From positions 1 through 64,000 of the forward strand of contig NZ_JAHVAA010000013.1 in assembly GCF_019264485.1 (NCBI RefSeq): a stretch of 64,000 nucleotides of DNA, in the 5' to 3' direction. The stretch's first letter is position 1. The number at the start of each line of letters is the position of its first letter. Positions 8,784-16,160 of this stretch are shown here, piece by piece. The DNA comes from Sediminibacterium sp. GTDB lineage: Bacteria > Bacteroidota > Bacteroidia > Chitinophagales > Chitinophagaceae. The position numbers were made by a program, and so were the translations under genes. The notes beneath the pieces are model-generated. The model ran no database searches. It worked only from the letters and a program-made list of their open reading frames with translations, and had not been told where the DNA came from.

Positions 8784-9803
8784 ATGAAAAAAAGAAGCTT
8801 TCAGTTTTCTTCGAAAACGGTTCAATATTATTTCGATGCCTCATTTGATCAGTTAGAAAAAATTGCAGGCAGAGAAAAAGCAGTGCTGGTTACAGACGAG
8901 CATGTTTTTTCGGCCCATAAAAAGAAATTTAAAGGCTGGAACACCATTGTATTGAAACCCGGAGAAGCCTATAAAGTGCAGCAGACGGTGGATGTACTGA
9001 TTGACCAGTTGATAGCATTGGGAGCCGACAGAAAAACGGTGCTGGTAGGTGTTGGGGGAGGTGTGGTTACAGACATCACCGGGTATGTGGCCGGTATTTA
9101 TATGCGTGGTATTGATTTCGGATTTGTTCCCACCAGCTTACTCGCAATGGTGGACGCATCGATTGGCGGAAAGAACGGAATTGATGTAGGTGTGTATAAG
9201 AATATGGTGGGCCTTATTCGTCAACCTTCTTTTCTACTCTATGATTATAGTTTGCTTTCGACGCTGCCTTTGGCAGAATGGCAAAACGGTTTTGCAGAAA
9301 TCATTAAACATGCCTGTATTAAAGATGCCGCCATGTTTAAAAACTTGCAGCAACACACCATAAAGCAGTATCAGAAAGATAAAAAACTGCTGGCGGCACT
9401 GGTAGAGAGAAATGCCATGATTAAAACCAAAGTAGTACTGGAAGATGAATTTGAACAGGGTGAACGCAAACTGCTCAATTTCGGACATACACTCGGACAT
9501 GCCATTGAAAATATGTACGAGTTAAGTCATGGTCAGGCCATAAGTGTTGGGATGACTTATGCAGCCATCATATCGGAACAGCTGAAAGGTTTTAAAGAAG
9601 CGGATGAAGTAATGGCTTTGTTGAGTCGTTATGGCTTACCCACGCTGGCTGATTTTGATAAGAAGAAAGCATTTAAAGTATTACAGAAGGATAAGAAAAA
9701 AGACAGTGTGAGCATTCATTATATCCTGCTGGAGAAAACAGGAAAGGGGGTGGTACAGCCATTGCTGTTTGTACAGCTTCAGGAAATTTTTAAACAGTTT
9801 TAA
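8784..9803 (+). CDS. aroB: 3-dehydroquinate synthase
   Basis: 339 residues. Second shikimate-pathway step, converting DAHP to 3-dehydroquinate with NAD and a divalent metal. The glycine-rich NAD site GVGGGVVTDITGYVAG and the following FVPTSLLAMVDASIGGKNGID are diagnostic. Metal ligands are in EIIKHACI (Glu/His) and GHTLGHAIEN (His). Length is normal. It sits between the DAHP synthase and aroA in one transcriptional direction. Confidence 0.95.
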   Translation: MKKRSFQFSSKTVQYYFDASFDQLEKIAGREKAVLVTDEHVFSAHKKKFKGWNTIVLKPGEAYKVQQTVDVLIDQLIALGADRKTVLVGVGGGVVTDITGYVAGIYMRGIDFGFVPTSLLAMVDASIGGKNGIDVGVYKNMVGLIRQPSFLLYDYSLLSTLPLAEWQNGFAEIIKHACIKDAAMFKNLQQHTIKQYQKDKKLLAALVERNAMIKTKVVLEDEFEQGERKLLNFGHTLGHAIENMYELSHGQAISVGMTYAAIISEQLKGFKEADEVMALLSRYGLPTLADFDKKKAFKVLQKDKKKDSVSIHYILLEKTGKGVVQPLLFVQLQEIFKQF

Positions 9804-9845
9804 TGAATTCTTTGCTGCAGTAGCAGCAGTTTAGATTGTTTTGTT

Positions 9846-11138
9846 ATGCAGGTAAGGATACAGCCATCAGCCATTAGTGGAACCATCAGGGCAGCAGCCG
9901 GGAAAAGCAGTATGCAGCGCGCCTGCGCAGGTGCTTTATTGCGTAAAGGAGAAACCCGTATTGTAAACCCCGGTAAAAGCAATGATGACCTTGCGGCATT
10001 GGATGTGATACAGAAACTGGGTGCAACAATTCGTTTTGAAGAGAATGGCGATCTGCTCATCCAATCAAATGGAATACAACCCGCGAACAAAGAAATAAAC
10101 TGTGGTGAAAGTGGTTTGGGCATAAGAATGTTTACGCCGATTGTAGCTTTAAGCGCAGAAGCCCTTACCATTAATGGTTCAGGTAGCCTGCTAACCCGCC
10201 CCATGCATTTCTTTGATGAAATACTGCCGCAATTGGGTGTATCTGTTCAATCTAATGCGGGTAAAGTACCCTTGCAGATACAGGGGCCCTTACAACCAGC
10301 CAATATTGAAGTAGACGGCTCCCTGAGTTCACAGTTTTTAACCGGCTTACTGATGGCATTTGCAGCAGCAGGCGCCAATAATGTATCGATCAGTGTGAAG
10401 GACCTGAAAAGTAAACCCTATATTGATCTTACTTTAAAAGTATTGGAGGATTTTGGCTGGAAAGTATCGCATGATAATTATGCCGTATTTCATTTCCACG
10501 GAAAGTCGCCGCAAGACAATGGGGTTTTAACCTATGCAGTAGAAGGCGACTGGAGTGGAGCAGCATTTTTACTGGTAACAGGTGCCATTGCGGGAGGTAT
10601 TACGGTAACAGGGCTTGATGTGTTTTCAACCCAGGCCGATAAAGCCATTTTACAGGCATTGATGGATTGTGGATGCAGGTTATCGGTACAGGAAAAACAA
10701 ATTGAAATAGCCCCCTTACCCCTAAAAGCATTTCATTTTAACGCGACCGACTGTCCGGATCTCTTTCCGCCATTAGTGGCGCTGGCAGCTTATTGTGAGG
10801 GCACTACGGTAATAGAGGGCGTAAGCCGCTTATCGCACAAGGAAAGTGACCGCGGACTCACTTTACAGGAGGAGTTTGCTAAATTGGGGATTGAAATAGT
10901 GCTGCAGGGCGACCTGATGCTGGTAAAAGGTGGAACAGGTGTGAATGGAGCAACCGTTCATTCCCGACACGACCACCGTATTGCCATGGCTTGTGCTGTT
11001 GCCGCATTAAAAGCAGAAGGCGAAGTGCTGATTGAAGAGGCAGATGCCATTAATAAATCGTACCCCGATTTTTATAAGCACCTCGAACAATTGGGTACCA
11101 GTCTTTCTATCAACCCAAACCTAATGGCTAAAAGCTAA
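9846..11138 (+). CDS. aroA: 3-phosphoshikimate 1-carboxyvinyltransferase (EPSP synthase)
   Basis: 430 residues. Transfers enolpyruvyl from PEP to shikimate 3-phosphate. Substrate-binding motifs are readable: KSSMQR near residue 20, NPGKSNDDLAAL, a shortened central motif at GESGLGIRMF, SSQFLTGLLMA, GDWSGAAF, and the C-terminal RHDHRIAMA. The usual LGNAGTAMR-type loop is replaced by GESGLGIRMF, as in a group of Bacteroidota enzymes. Start at ATG 9846, 42 bases after aroB. Confidence 0.93.
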   Translation: MQVRIQPSAISGTIRAAAGKSSMQRACAGALLRKGETRIVNPGKSNDDLAALDVIQKLGATIRFEENGDLLIQSNGIQPANKEINCGESGLGIRMFTPIVALSAEALTINGSGSLLTRPMHFFDEILPQLGVSVQSNAGKVPLQIQGPLQPANIEVDGSLSSQFLTGLLMAFAAAGANNVSISVKDLKSKPYIDLTLKVLEDFGWKVSHDNYAVFHFHGKSPQDNGVLTYAVEGDWSGAAFLLVTGAIAGGITVTGLDVFSTQADKAILQALMDCGCRLSVQEKQIEIAPLPLKAFHFNATDCPDLFPPLVALAAYCEGTTVIEGVSRLSHKESDRGLTLQEEFAKLGIEIVLQGDLMLVKGGTGVNGATVHSRHDHRIAMACAVAALKAEGEVLIEEADAINKSYPDFYKHLEQLGTSLSINPNLMAKS

Positions 11139-11163
11139 CACATAACCCCTAAAATCTACAATT

Positions 11164-12156
11164 TTGAACTCATTCGGACGCATACTCAGGATACATATCT
11201 TCGGCGAGTCGCATGGCGATTGTGTTGGACTGGTGATTGATGGCTGTCCGGCCGGACTTCCACTGGCTGTTGAAGAATTTATGCCCGATCTGGAAAGAAG
11301 AAAGGGAGGTGTTCAGAAAGGAACCACACCCAGAAAAGAGGATGATATACCGATATTTAAAACCGGTCTTTTTAATGGTAAAACAACCGGAGCACCATTG
11401 ACCATCCTTTTTGAGAATAAGAATACCCGTAGCAGTGATTATGAAAAACAAAGATCGGTACCCCGCCCGGGCCATGCCGATTTTACTGCGCATGCTAAAT
11501 ATGGCGGCTATGAAGACTTCAGGGGTGGTGGCCATTTCAGTGGCAGGCTTACTGTTTGTCTTGTTGCAGCGGGTGTAATAGCGAAGAAACTATTAACGCA
11601 GGTTCAGGTTCAATCTACTATATTGGAAATAGGAGGTGAGCAAGACCTGGAAGCCGGTTTACAGAAAGCCATCGATCAGAAAGACAGTATTGGTGGAATA
11701 GTAGAATGCCGGACCAGCGGGTTGCCGGTTGGGCTGGGGGAGCATTTTTTTGATTCTGTTGAATCGGTACTGGCGCATGCTGTGTTTTCCATACCGGCAA
11801 TCAAGGGAATTGAGTTTGGTGCCGGTTTTGCCGGAGCCAGGATGTTTGGAACAGAACACAATGACCCGATGGTAGATGCAGGGGGTAAAACTTCTACCAA
11901 TCATGCCGGCGGTATTATTGGGGGTATCACAAACGGGAATGAGCTTGTTTTTAGGGTGGTGGTAAAACCCACTTCATCTACACCTAAAGAACAGCAAACC
12001 TGGAATTGGGACAGTGGCCAGGTTGAATCTTTCTCTGTAAAAGGCCGACATGATTTATGTATTGCCTTACGTGTTCCGGTGGTATTGGAAGCGGTGACAG
12101 CAATGGTTCTTGCAGACTTTATGCTATTGGAGCAAAAAATAAATAAAACTTTATAA
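11164..12156 (+). CDS. aroC: Chorismate synthase
   Basis: 330 residues with a TTG start: the family N-terminus MNSFGRILRIHIFGESHGD begins exactly there and no ATG fits. It makes chorismate from EPSP using reduced FMN. Signature segments are GESHG, RRKGGVQKGTTPRKED, RPGHADFTAHAKYGG, FRGGGHFSGRLT and the C-terminal KGRHDLCIALRVPVVLE. The protein is slightly shorter than the E. coli enzyme but full length at both ends. It closes the aro gene run. Confidence 0.94.
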   Translation: MNSFGRILRIHIFGESHGDCVGLVIDGCPAGLPLAVEEFMPDLERRKGGVQKGTTPRKEDDIPIFKTGLFNGKTTGAPLTILFENKNTRSSDYEKQRSVPRPGHADFTAHAKYGGYEDFRGGGHFSGRLTVCLVAAGVIAKKLLTQVQVQSTILEIGGEQDLEAGLQKAIDQKDSIGGIVECRTSGLPVGLGEHFFDSVESVLAHAVFSIPAIKGIEFGAGFAGARMFGTEHNDPMVDAGGKTSTNHAGGIIGGITNGNELVFRVVVKPTSSTPKEQQTWNWDSGQVESFSVKGRHDLCIALRVPVVLEAVTAMVLADFMLLEQKINKTL

Positions 12157-12181
12157 AATATTTAATTTACAAACAATTAGA

Positions 12182-12499
12182 ATGAATAATCAATCAGAAT
12201 TTATATATCATATTACTACAAAAGATCAGTGGGAAAAAGCCAGAGAATTGGGGGCTTATGAGGCAGATAGTCTGGCTACAGAAGGGTTTATACATTGTAG
12301 TACCGAGGACCAAGTGCCGGGGGTGTTGGATCGTTATTACAAAGGTCAAACAGGTCTTGTAAAGCTTACAATAGAGAGAAGCAAAGTAGAGCGTCCCCTG
12401 ATTTTTGAACTTGCCGGTTCAATTAATGAAGTATTCCCGCATATTCATGGTCCGCTTAACCTGGATGCAGTAGTGGAGATAAACCCTGTTTTGTCATGA
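12182..12499 (+). CDS. DUF952 family protein
   Basis: 105 residues. Conserved DUF952 features are visible: an N-terminal YHITTKDQWEKA, the central EGFIHCSTEDQV, and the C-terminal FPHIHGPLNLDAVVEI. The family has a fold related to ADP-ribosylating/RNA 2'-phosphotransferase-like proteins but no assigned reaction. It is 25 bases from aroC and overlaps the next gene by four bases, so it probably rides on the aro transcript. Confidence 0.85.
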   Translation: MNNQSEFIYHITTKDQWEKARELGAYEADSLATEGFIHCSTEDQVPGVLDRYYKGQTGLVKLTIERSKVERPLIFELAGSINEVFPHIHGPLNLDAVVEINPVLS

Positions 12500-12801
12500 A
12501 CCACCCCTTTATTGTCAGTGCAGCCATTCAACTGGTACCGATTCAGACCGGGAGCCGTCATCCTTATGAATGGATTGATGAAGTAATTGAGATTATCAAA
12601 TCGGCCGGTTTGTCATACCAGGTCGGTCCATTCTCAACCAGTATAGATGCTGATTATAAGTCAGTTATGAATGTTATTGATAAAATTAATCAATATCTTT
12701 TATCCAAAAACTGTACTGAATGGCTTTTGAATGTTCAAATTCAGGTACGTTCGGGTTCAGATATCACTTCTTCAGAGAAAGTGGATAAACATCTCAACTA
12801 A
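12496..12801 (+). CDS. Thiamine-binding (MTH1187/YkoF-type, DUF77) small protein
   Basis: 101 residues. It matches the small ferredoxin-like fold family of PF01910: an N-terminal beta strand VSAAIQLVPIQ, then EWIDEVIEIIKSAGLSYQVGPFSTSIDADYKSVMNVI, the characteristic 'YQVGPFSTSID' segment. Members bind thiamine or hydroxymethylpyrimidine. The start overlaps the DUF952 stop (ATGA), so translation is coupled. The role here is not defined by context. Confidence 0.78.
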   Translation: MNHPFIVSAAIQLVPIQTGSRHPYEWIDEVIEIIKSAGLSYQVGPFSTSIDADYKSVMNVIDKINQYLLSKNCTEWLLNVQIQVRSGSDITSSEKVDKHLN

Positions 12802-13057
12802 AAAGCCCCTTTCTCTGATAATTTTTGCCTTTCTGGTGATCTAACCTCTTTTTAAGCTTAGTTTTGTTTTGTTTCTAAATTATTGGTAAACAATAGTTTA
12901 TAACAATTACTTAAACCAGTAGTTTATACTTTCTTCCCTTTTTGGCATGGTGTTTGGTTAATGGGGGCATAAGAAGCTGTGCATATTCTTATTTGTATTT
13001 GAGGATACAGATGAGTTATTTTACCTCAGGTGTTGGGGACAGCGATAAAGGAAGAAT
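12802..13057. other. Intergenic region before the RlpA-like gene
   Basis: AT-rich gap of 256 bases. TGTATTTG just upstream of GAGGATACAG is a seven-of-eight match to the TAnnTTTG -7 box and may be the promoter of the RlpA-like gene. No hairpin terminator with a T-tract and no word-repeat element is seen here. Confidence 0.35.
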
Positions 13058-13582
13058 ATGAAAACTATTGTATACCTGATCGTCTTACTCGTTTTCCTGC
13101 TACCCTCTGGGGCAAGGCTGGAACCTATGGGTATGCCCATATACAGGGATACGATCCCTGCCGATACGATTCCTCTACTTAAAACCGACAGTAGCCGGCT
13201 TATAGAAGATAGCCTCATCATTATTGGTGATACCCTTAGTTCGGTTGATTCTTTTACCATGATTGGTAAAGCCATCAGGGGAACGGCAAGTTATTACAGC
13301 AAAAAATTTGAAGGTCGTAAAACAGCAACAGGTGCCATCTTCCGTCATTCAAAAATGACAGCTGCCAGTAATCATTTCAAATTAAATACCTTGGTGAGGG
13401 TAACCAATCTGAGAAATAACAAAAGCGTAATAGTGCTGATTAATGACCGCATGCACAATAAAATGAAGAAGAAGGGAAGAGTAGTAGACCTCACTAAAAC
13501 CGCGGCTATTGAGCTCGATTTTGTAAAAAGTGGGTTGACCAAAGTAGTGGTACAACCGCTTAGTCCATATACAAAAAAATAG
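13058..13582 (+). CDS. RlpA-like septal ring lytic transglycosylase family protein
   Basis: 174 residues. Residues 1-20 form a signal peptide (MKTIVYLIVLLVFLLPSGA). A spacer of about 45 residues rich in Asp/Ser leads to a double-psi beta-barrel domain from GTASYYSKKFEGRKTATGAIF. Family landmarks are VLINDRM, whose Asp corresponds to the catalytic acid, and GRVVDLTKTAA. RlpA proteins cleave peptidoglycan glycan strands lacking stem peptides. The SPOR domain of E. coli RlpA is absent, as is usual in Bacteroidota. It precedes the OmpA-like gene, fitting an envelope role. Confidence 0.85.
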   Translation: MKTIVYLIVLLVFLLPSGARLEPMGMPIYRDTIPADTIPLLKTDSSRLIEDSLIIIGDTLSSVDSFTMIGKAIRGTASYYSKKFEGRKTATGAIFRHSKMTAASNHFKLNTLVRVTNLRNNKSVIVLINDRMHNKMKKKGRVVDLTKTAAIELDFVKSGLTKVVVQPLSPYTKK

Positions 13583-13644
13583 ATGGGTATAAGTTCGTAA
13601 TAACTTAAAGTTATCTTAATTTTCGGAAAATCAGTTTCACCCTG

Positions 13645-13652
13645 TATTTTTG
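13645..13652 (+). promoter_or_regulatory. -7 promoter box TATTTTTG of the OmpA-like gene
   Basis: An exact match to TAnnTTTG, 23 bases before ATG 13676. A TTTTCGG stretch near 13618 could be a weak -33 element. The strong box suits an abundant outer membrane protein. Confidence 0.5.
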
Positions 13653-13675
13653 TGACAATTAATAAAAACCTGTTT

Positions 13676-15040
13676 ATGAAGAAACTTCTTTTTTCTTTAA
13701 TAGCCAGTGGTTTGGTTTTGACTGCATTCGCTCAAAACGCGCCAGTTAGCTATAAAAAAAGACCCTCGCTTGGTATCAACTTTGTTTTAAAAGACATGTA
13801 CACCTCTGATGCCATCAGCAGGAGTTCTATTTCTTCGGTTATTTCAAACAAACAGTGGACCCCATTCAGTCAACTTGATCCAGGATTGAGTGTTCAGTAT
13901 TTTCAGGGTTTGACTGAGTATGTTGATTTTCAGGCAACCCTTACAGGTTCTTATGTAAAATATCCATTCTATCGCAGAAGCGGTGTAACCGCACCTACTA
14001 CAGCCAAGTTTTTGGTGGAACTGGATGCTGCTGCCAATATTAAATTGTTGAGTGATAAATACGTGGTTGTTCCTTACCTGAGTTTCGGGTTGGGCGCTTC
14101 TATGTACACCGGTACCTATTTTGCTGCGTATGCACCTGCAGGTATGGGTCTTCAGTTTAACCTCGGTCAGGAAACTTTTCTGCATACACAGTTTGTACAC
14201 AGATCAGCTATTTCAAACCTGGCTGTAAATCACCTTACTTATTCTATTGGTCTGGCTTCACCACTGAAAGACAAAAAAGAGCCAGTAATCGTTACGCCTC
14301 CACCGGCTCCTGTTGTGGTGGTTGAAAAAGATACAGATGGTGATGGTATACTCGATAGCAAAGACAAATGTCCTACTGTTGCCGGTACTGCCAAATACGA
14401 TGGATGCCCTGTTCCAGATACAGATGGTGACGGTATCAATGACGACAATGACAAATGCCCAACTGTAAAAGGCTTATCTAAATACGATGGTTGCCCTGTT
14501 CCTGATACTGATAAAGATGGTATCAATGACGAAGAAGACAAATGTCCTACCGTAGCAGGCGTGGCCCGTTACCAGGGTTGTCCTGTTCCCGATACAGATA
14601 AAGATGGTGTGAATGATGAAGAAGATAAATGTCCTACTGTACCAGGCGTTAGAGAAAACAATGGTTGTCCTGCCGTGAAGGAAGAAGTAGTGAAGAAAGT
14701 AGCGGCCAGTGCGAAGAATGTATTCTTTGTAACCGGAAGTGCTAAACTGCAGACCAAATCATTCAAAGCACTTGATGAAGTGGTAGCTATCCTGAAAGAA
14801 GATGTTGCACTTAAACTCGATATTGAAGGTCATACAGATAATACAGGAACCGATAAAGTAAACATTCCACTGAGTCAAAACCGTGCCAAGTCTGTACATG
14901 ATTATATTGTTAGTAAAGGAATTGATGCAGGAAGACTTACATCAGAAGGTTTTGGTTCTTCTAAGCCTGTTGCTGATAATAAAACAGCTGCCGGACGTAC
15001 CCAGAACAGAAGGGTAGAGATGAAACTGAAATACTATTAA
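13676..15040 (+). CDS. OmpA family outer membrane protein with thrombospondin type 3 repeats
   Basis: 454 residues from ATG 13676, chosen because a normal signal peptide (MKKLLFSLIASGLVLTAFAQ) starts there; the upstream GTG lies inside the promoter box. An N-terminal beta-barrel of about 195 residues is followed by a Pro-rich hinge (PPPAPVVVVE). Four calcium-binding TSP3-type repeats of the form DTDxDGxxDxxDKCPTV occupy about 219-331. A C-terminal OmpA peptidoglycan-binding domain with IEGHTDNTGTDKVN and SQNRAKSV ends in NRRVEMKLKYY. It anchors the outer membrane to the cell wall. Monocistronic, with its own promoter and terminator. Confidence 0.92.
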   Translation: MKKLLFSLIASGLVLTAFAQNAPVSYKKRPSLGINFVLKDMYTSDAISRSSISSVISNKQWTPFSQLDPGLSVQYFQGLTEYVDFQATLTGSYVKYPFYRRSGVTAPTTAKFLVELDAAANIKLLSDKYVVVPYLSFGLGASMYTGTYFAAYAPAGMGLQFNLGQETFLHTQFVHRSAISNLAVNHLTYSIGLASPLKDKKEPVIVTPPPAPVVVVEKDTDGDGILDSKDKCPTVAGTAKYDGCPVPDTDGDGINDDNDKCPTVKGLSKYDGCPVPDTDKDGINDEEDKCPTVAGVARYQGCPVPDTDKDGVNDEEDKCPTVPGVRENNGCPAVKEEVVKKVAASAKNVFFVTGSAKLQTKSFKALDEVVAILKEDVALKLDIEGHTDNTGTDKVNIPLSQNRAKSVHDYIVSKGIDAGRLTSEGFGSSKPVADNKTAAGRTQNRRVEMKLKYY

Positions 15041-15058
15041 TAGAAACGAATAGTTATA

Positions 15059-15096
15059 ATAAACCCCGGATGATTTCATCCGGGGTTTATTTTTTG
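15059..15096. terminator. Bidirectional terminator between OmpA-like gene and murB
   Basis: A perfect 13-bp stem AAACCCCGGATGA (15061-15073) with its complement at 15076-15088, a 2-base TT spacer, and T-rich flanks on both strands. It sits between two convergent genes. Confidence 0.9.
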
Positions 15097-15111
15097 GGTT
15101 TGTTTAAAGGA

Positions 15112-16143
15112 TCAGATAAGATTCACTTCTCGGTCTAACCTGACGCCAAATTTCTTGTAAACAGATTCAATGATTTCGGTAGACAGCCTAAAAATATCTC
15201 CACCCGTTGCATTGCCATAATTAACCAATACAAGCGCCTGTTTTTCATGACAGCCTGCATCACCTTTGCGGTATCCTTTCCAGCCACATTGTTCTATAAG
15301 CCAGCCGGCTGCCAGTTTTATTTTTGATTCATTCAGCGGATAACCTACAATATCCGGAAATGCTTCATGTAGTCTTTCGAAATGACTGATGGATATGCTG
15401 GGATTTTTAAAAAAGCTGCCGGCATTTCCCAATTCTTCGGGATCGGGTAATTTTGATCTTCTGATATTTATTACTGCTTTTGCAATGGCAGCACTACTCA
15501 GTTCTGTCACTCCCATTTTCTCGAGCTCCTGTGTAATGGCTCCATACGATGTTTGGAAGACGGGTTGTTTTCGGAGCCGGTAGGTAACACTGGTAATGAT
15601 AAAACGATTTCTGTATTTCTCTTTAAAAACACTTTCCCTGTAACCAAATTCACAGTCTTTGAGGTAGAAAGTTTCTTTGTGTTTTTCATTGATATGCCAG
15701 GCTTCCAGCGAATGAAACACATCTTTTATTTCTACGCCATAAGCGCCGATATTTTGCATGGGGGAAGCACCTACGCTGCCCGGAATAAGACTAAGGTTCT
15801 CCAGACCGGCATAACCCTGTTCAATACAATAACAAACAAACCGGTGCCAGTTTTCACCAGCCATGGCTTTCACGTAATAATGATCTGCATCTTCATTTAC
15901 CAGCTCTATTCCATTGAGTTCATTGCGAAGTACAAGTCCGTCTACATCCCTTGTAAATAAAATATTACTTCCGCCACCGAGTATATGAATGGGCATATAA
16001 GGAAGCCACTGGTATTGCTCCAGTAATTCCTGCATCATTTCAGTTGTCTGGAAAGCGGCAAAGAATCGGGCGCGTACATCAAACTGAAAGCTGTTATAAG
16101 CTTTTAATGAATAATCCGGTAAAAAATGCGTCGCATGATACAT
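15112..16143 (-). CDS. murB: UDP-N-acetylenolpyruvoylglucosamine reductase
   Basis: 343 residues. The FAD-dependent enzyme makes UDP-N-acetylmuramate for peptidoglycan synthesis. The FAD-binding region HILGGGSNILFTRDVDGLVL, the central LSLIPGSVGASPMQNIGAYG with EIKD, the GYRESVFKEK active-site segment and the C-terminal GSFFKNP (catalytic Ser) with HEKQALVLVNYGNAT are all visible. It is of the short, type I-like arrangement. It lies 17 bases downstream of priA on the same strand and is probably cotranscribed with it. Confidence 0.94.
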   Translation of the reverse strand: MYHATHFLPDYSLKAYNSFQFDVRARFFAAFQTTEMMQELLEQYQWLPYMPIHILGGGSNILFTRDVDGLVLRNELNGIELVNEDADHYYVKAMAGENWHRFVCYCIEQGYAGLENLSLIPGSVGASPMQNIGAYGVEIKDVFHSLEAWHINEKHKETFYLKDCEFGYRESVFKEKYRNRFIITSVTYRLRKQPVFQTSYGAITQELEKMGVTELSSAAIAKAVINIRRSKLPDPEELGNAGSFFKNPSISISHFERLHEAFPDIVGYPLNESKIKLAAGWLIEQCGWKGYRKGDAGCHEKQALVLVNYGNATGGDIFRLSTEIIESVYKKFGVRLDREVNLI

Positions 16144-16160
16144 ATCTATTCTCCGTAACC

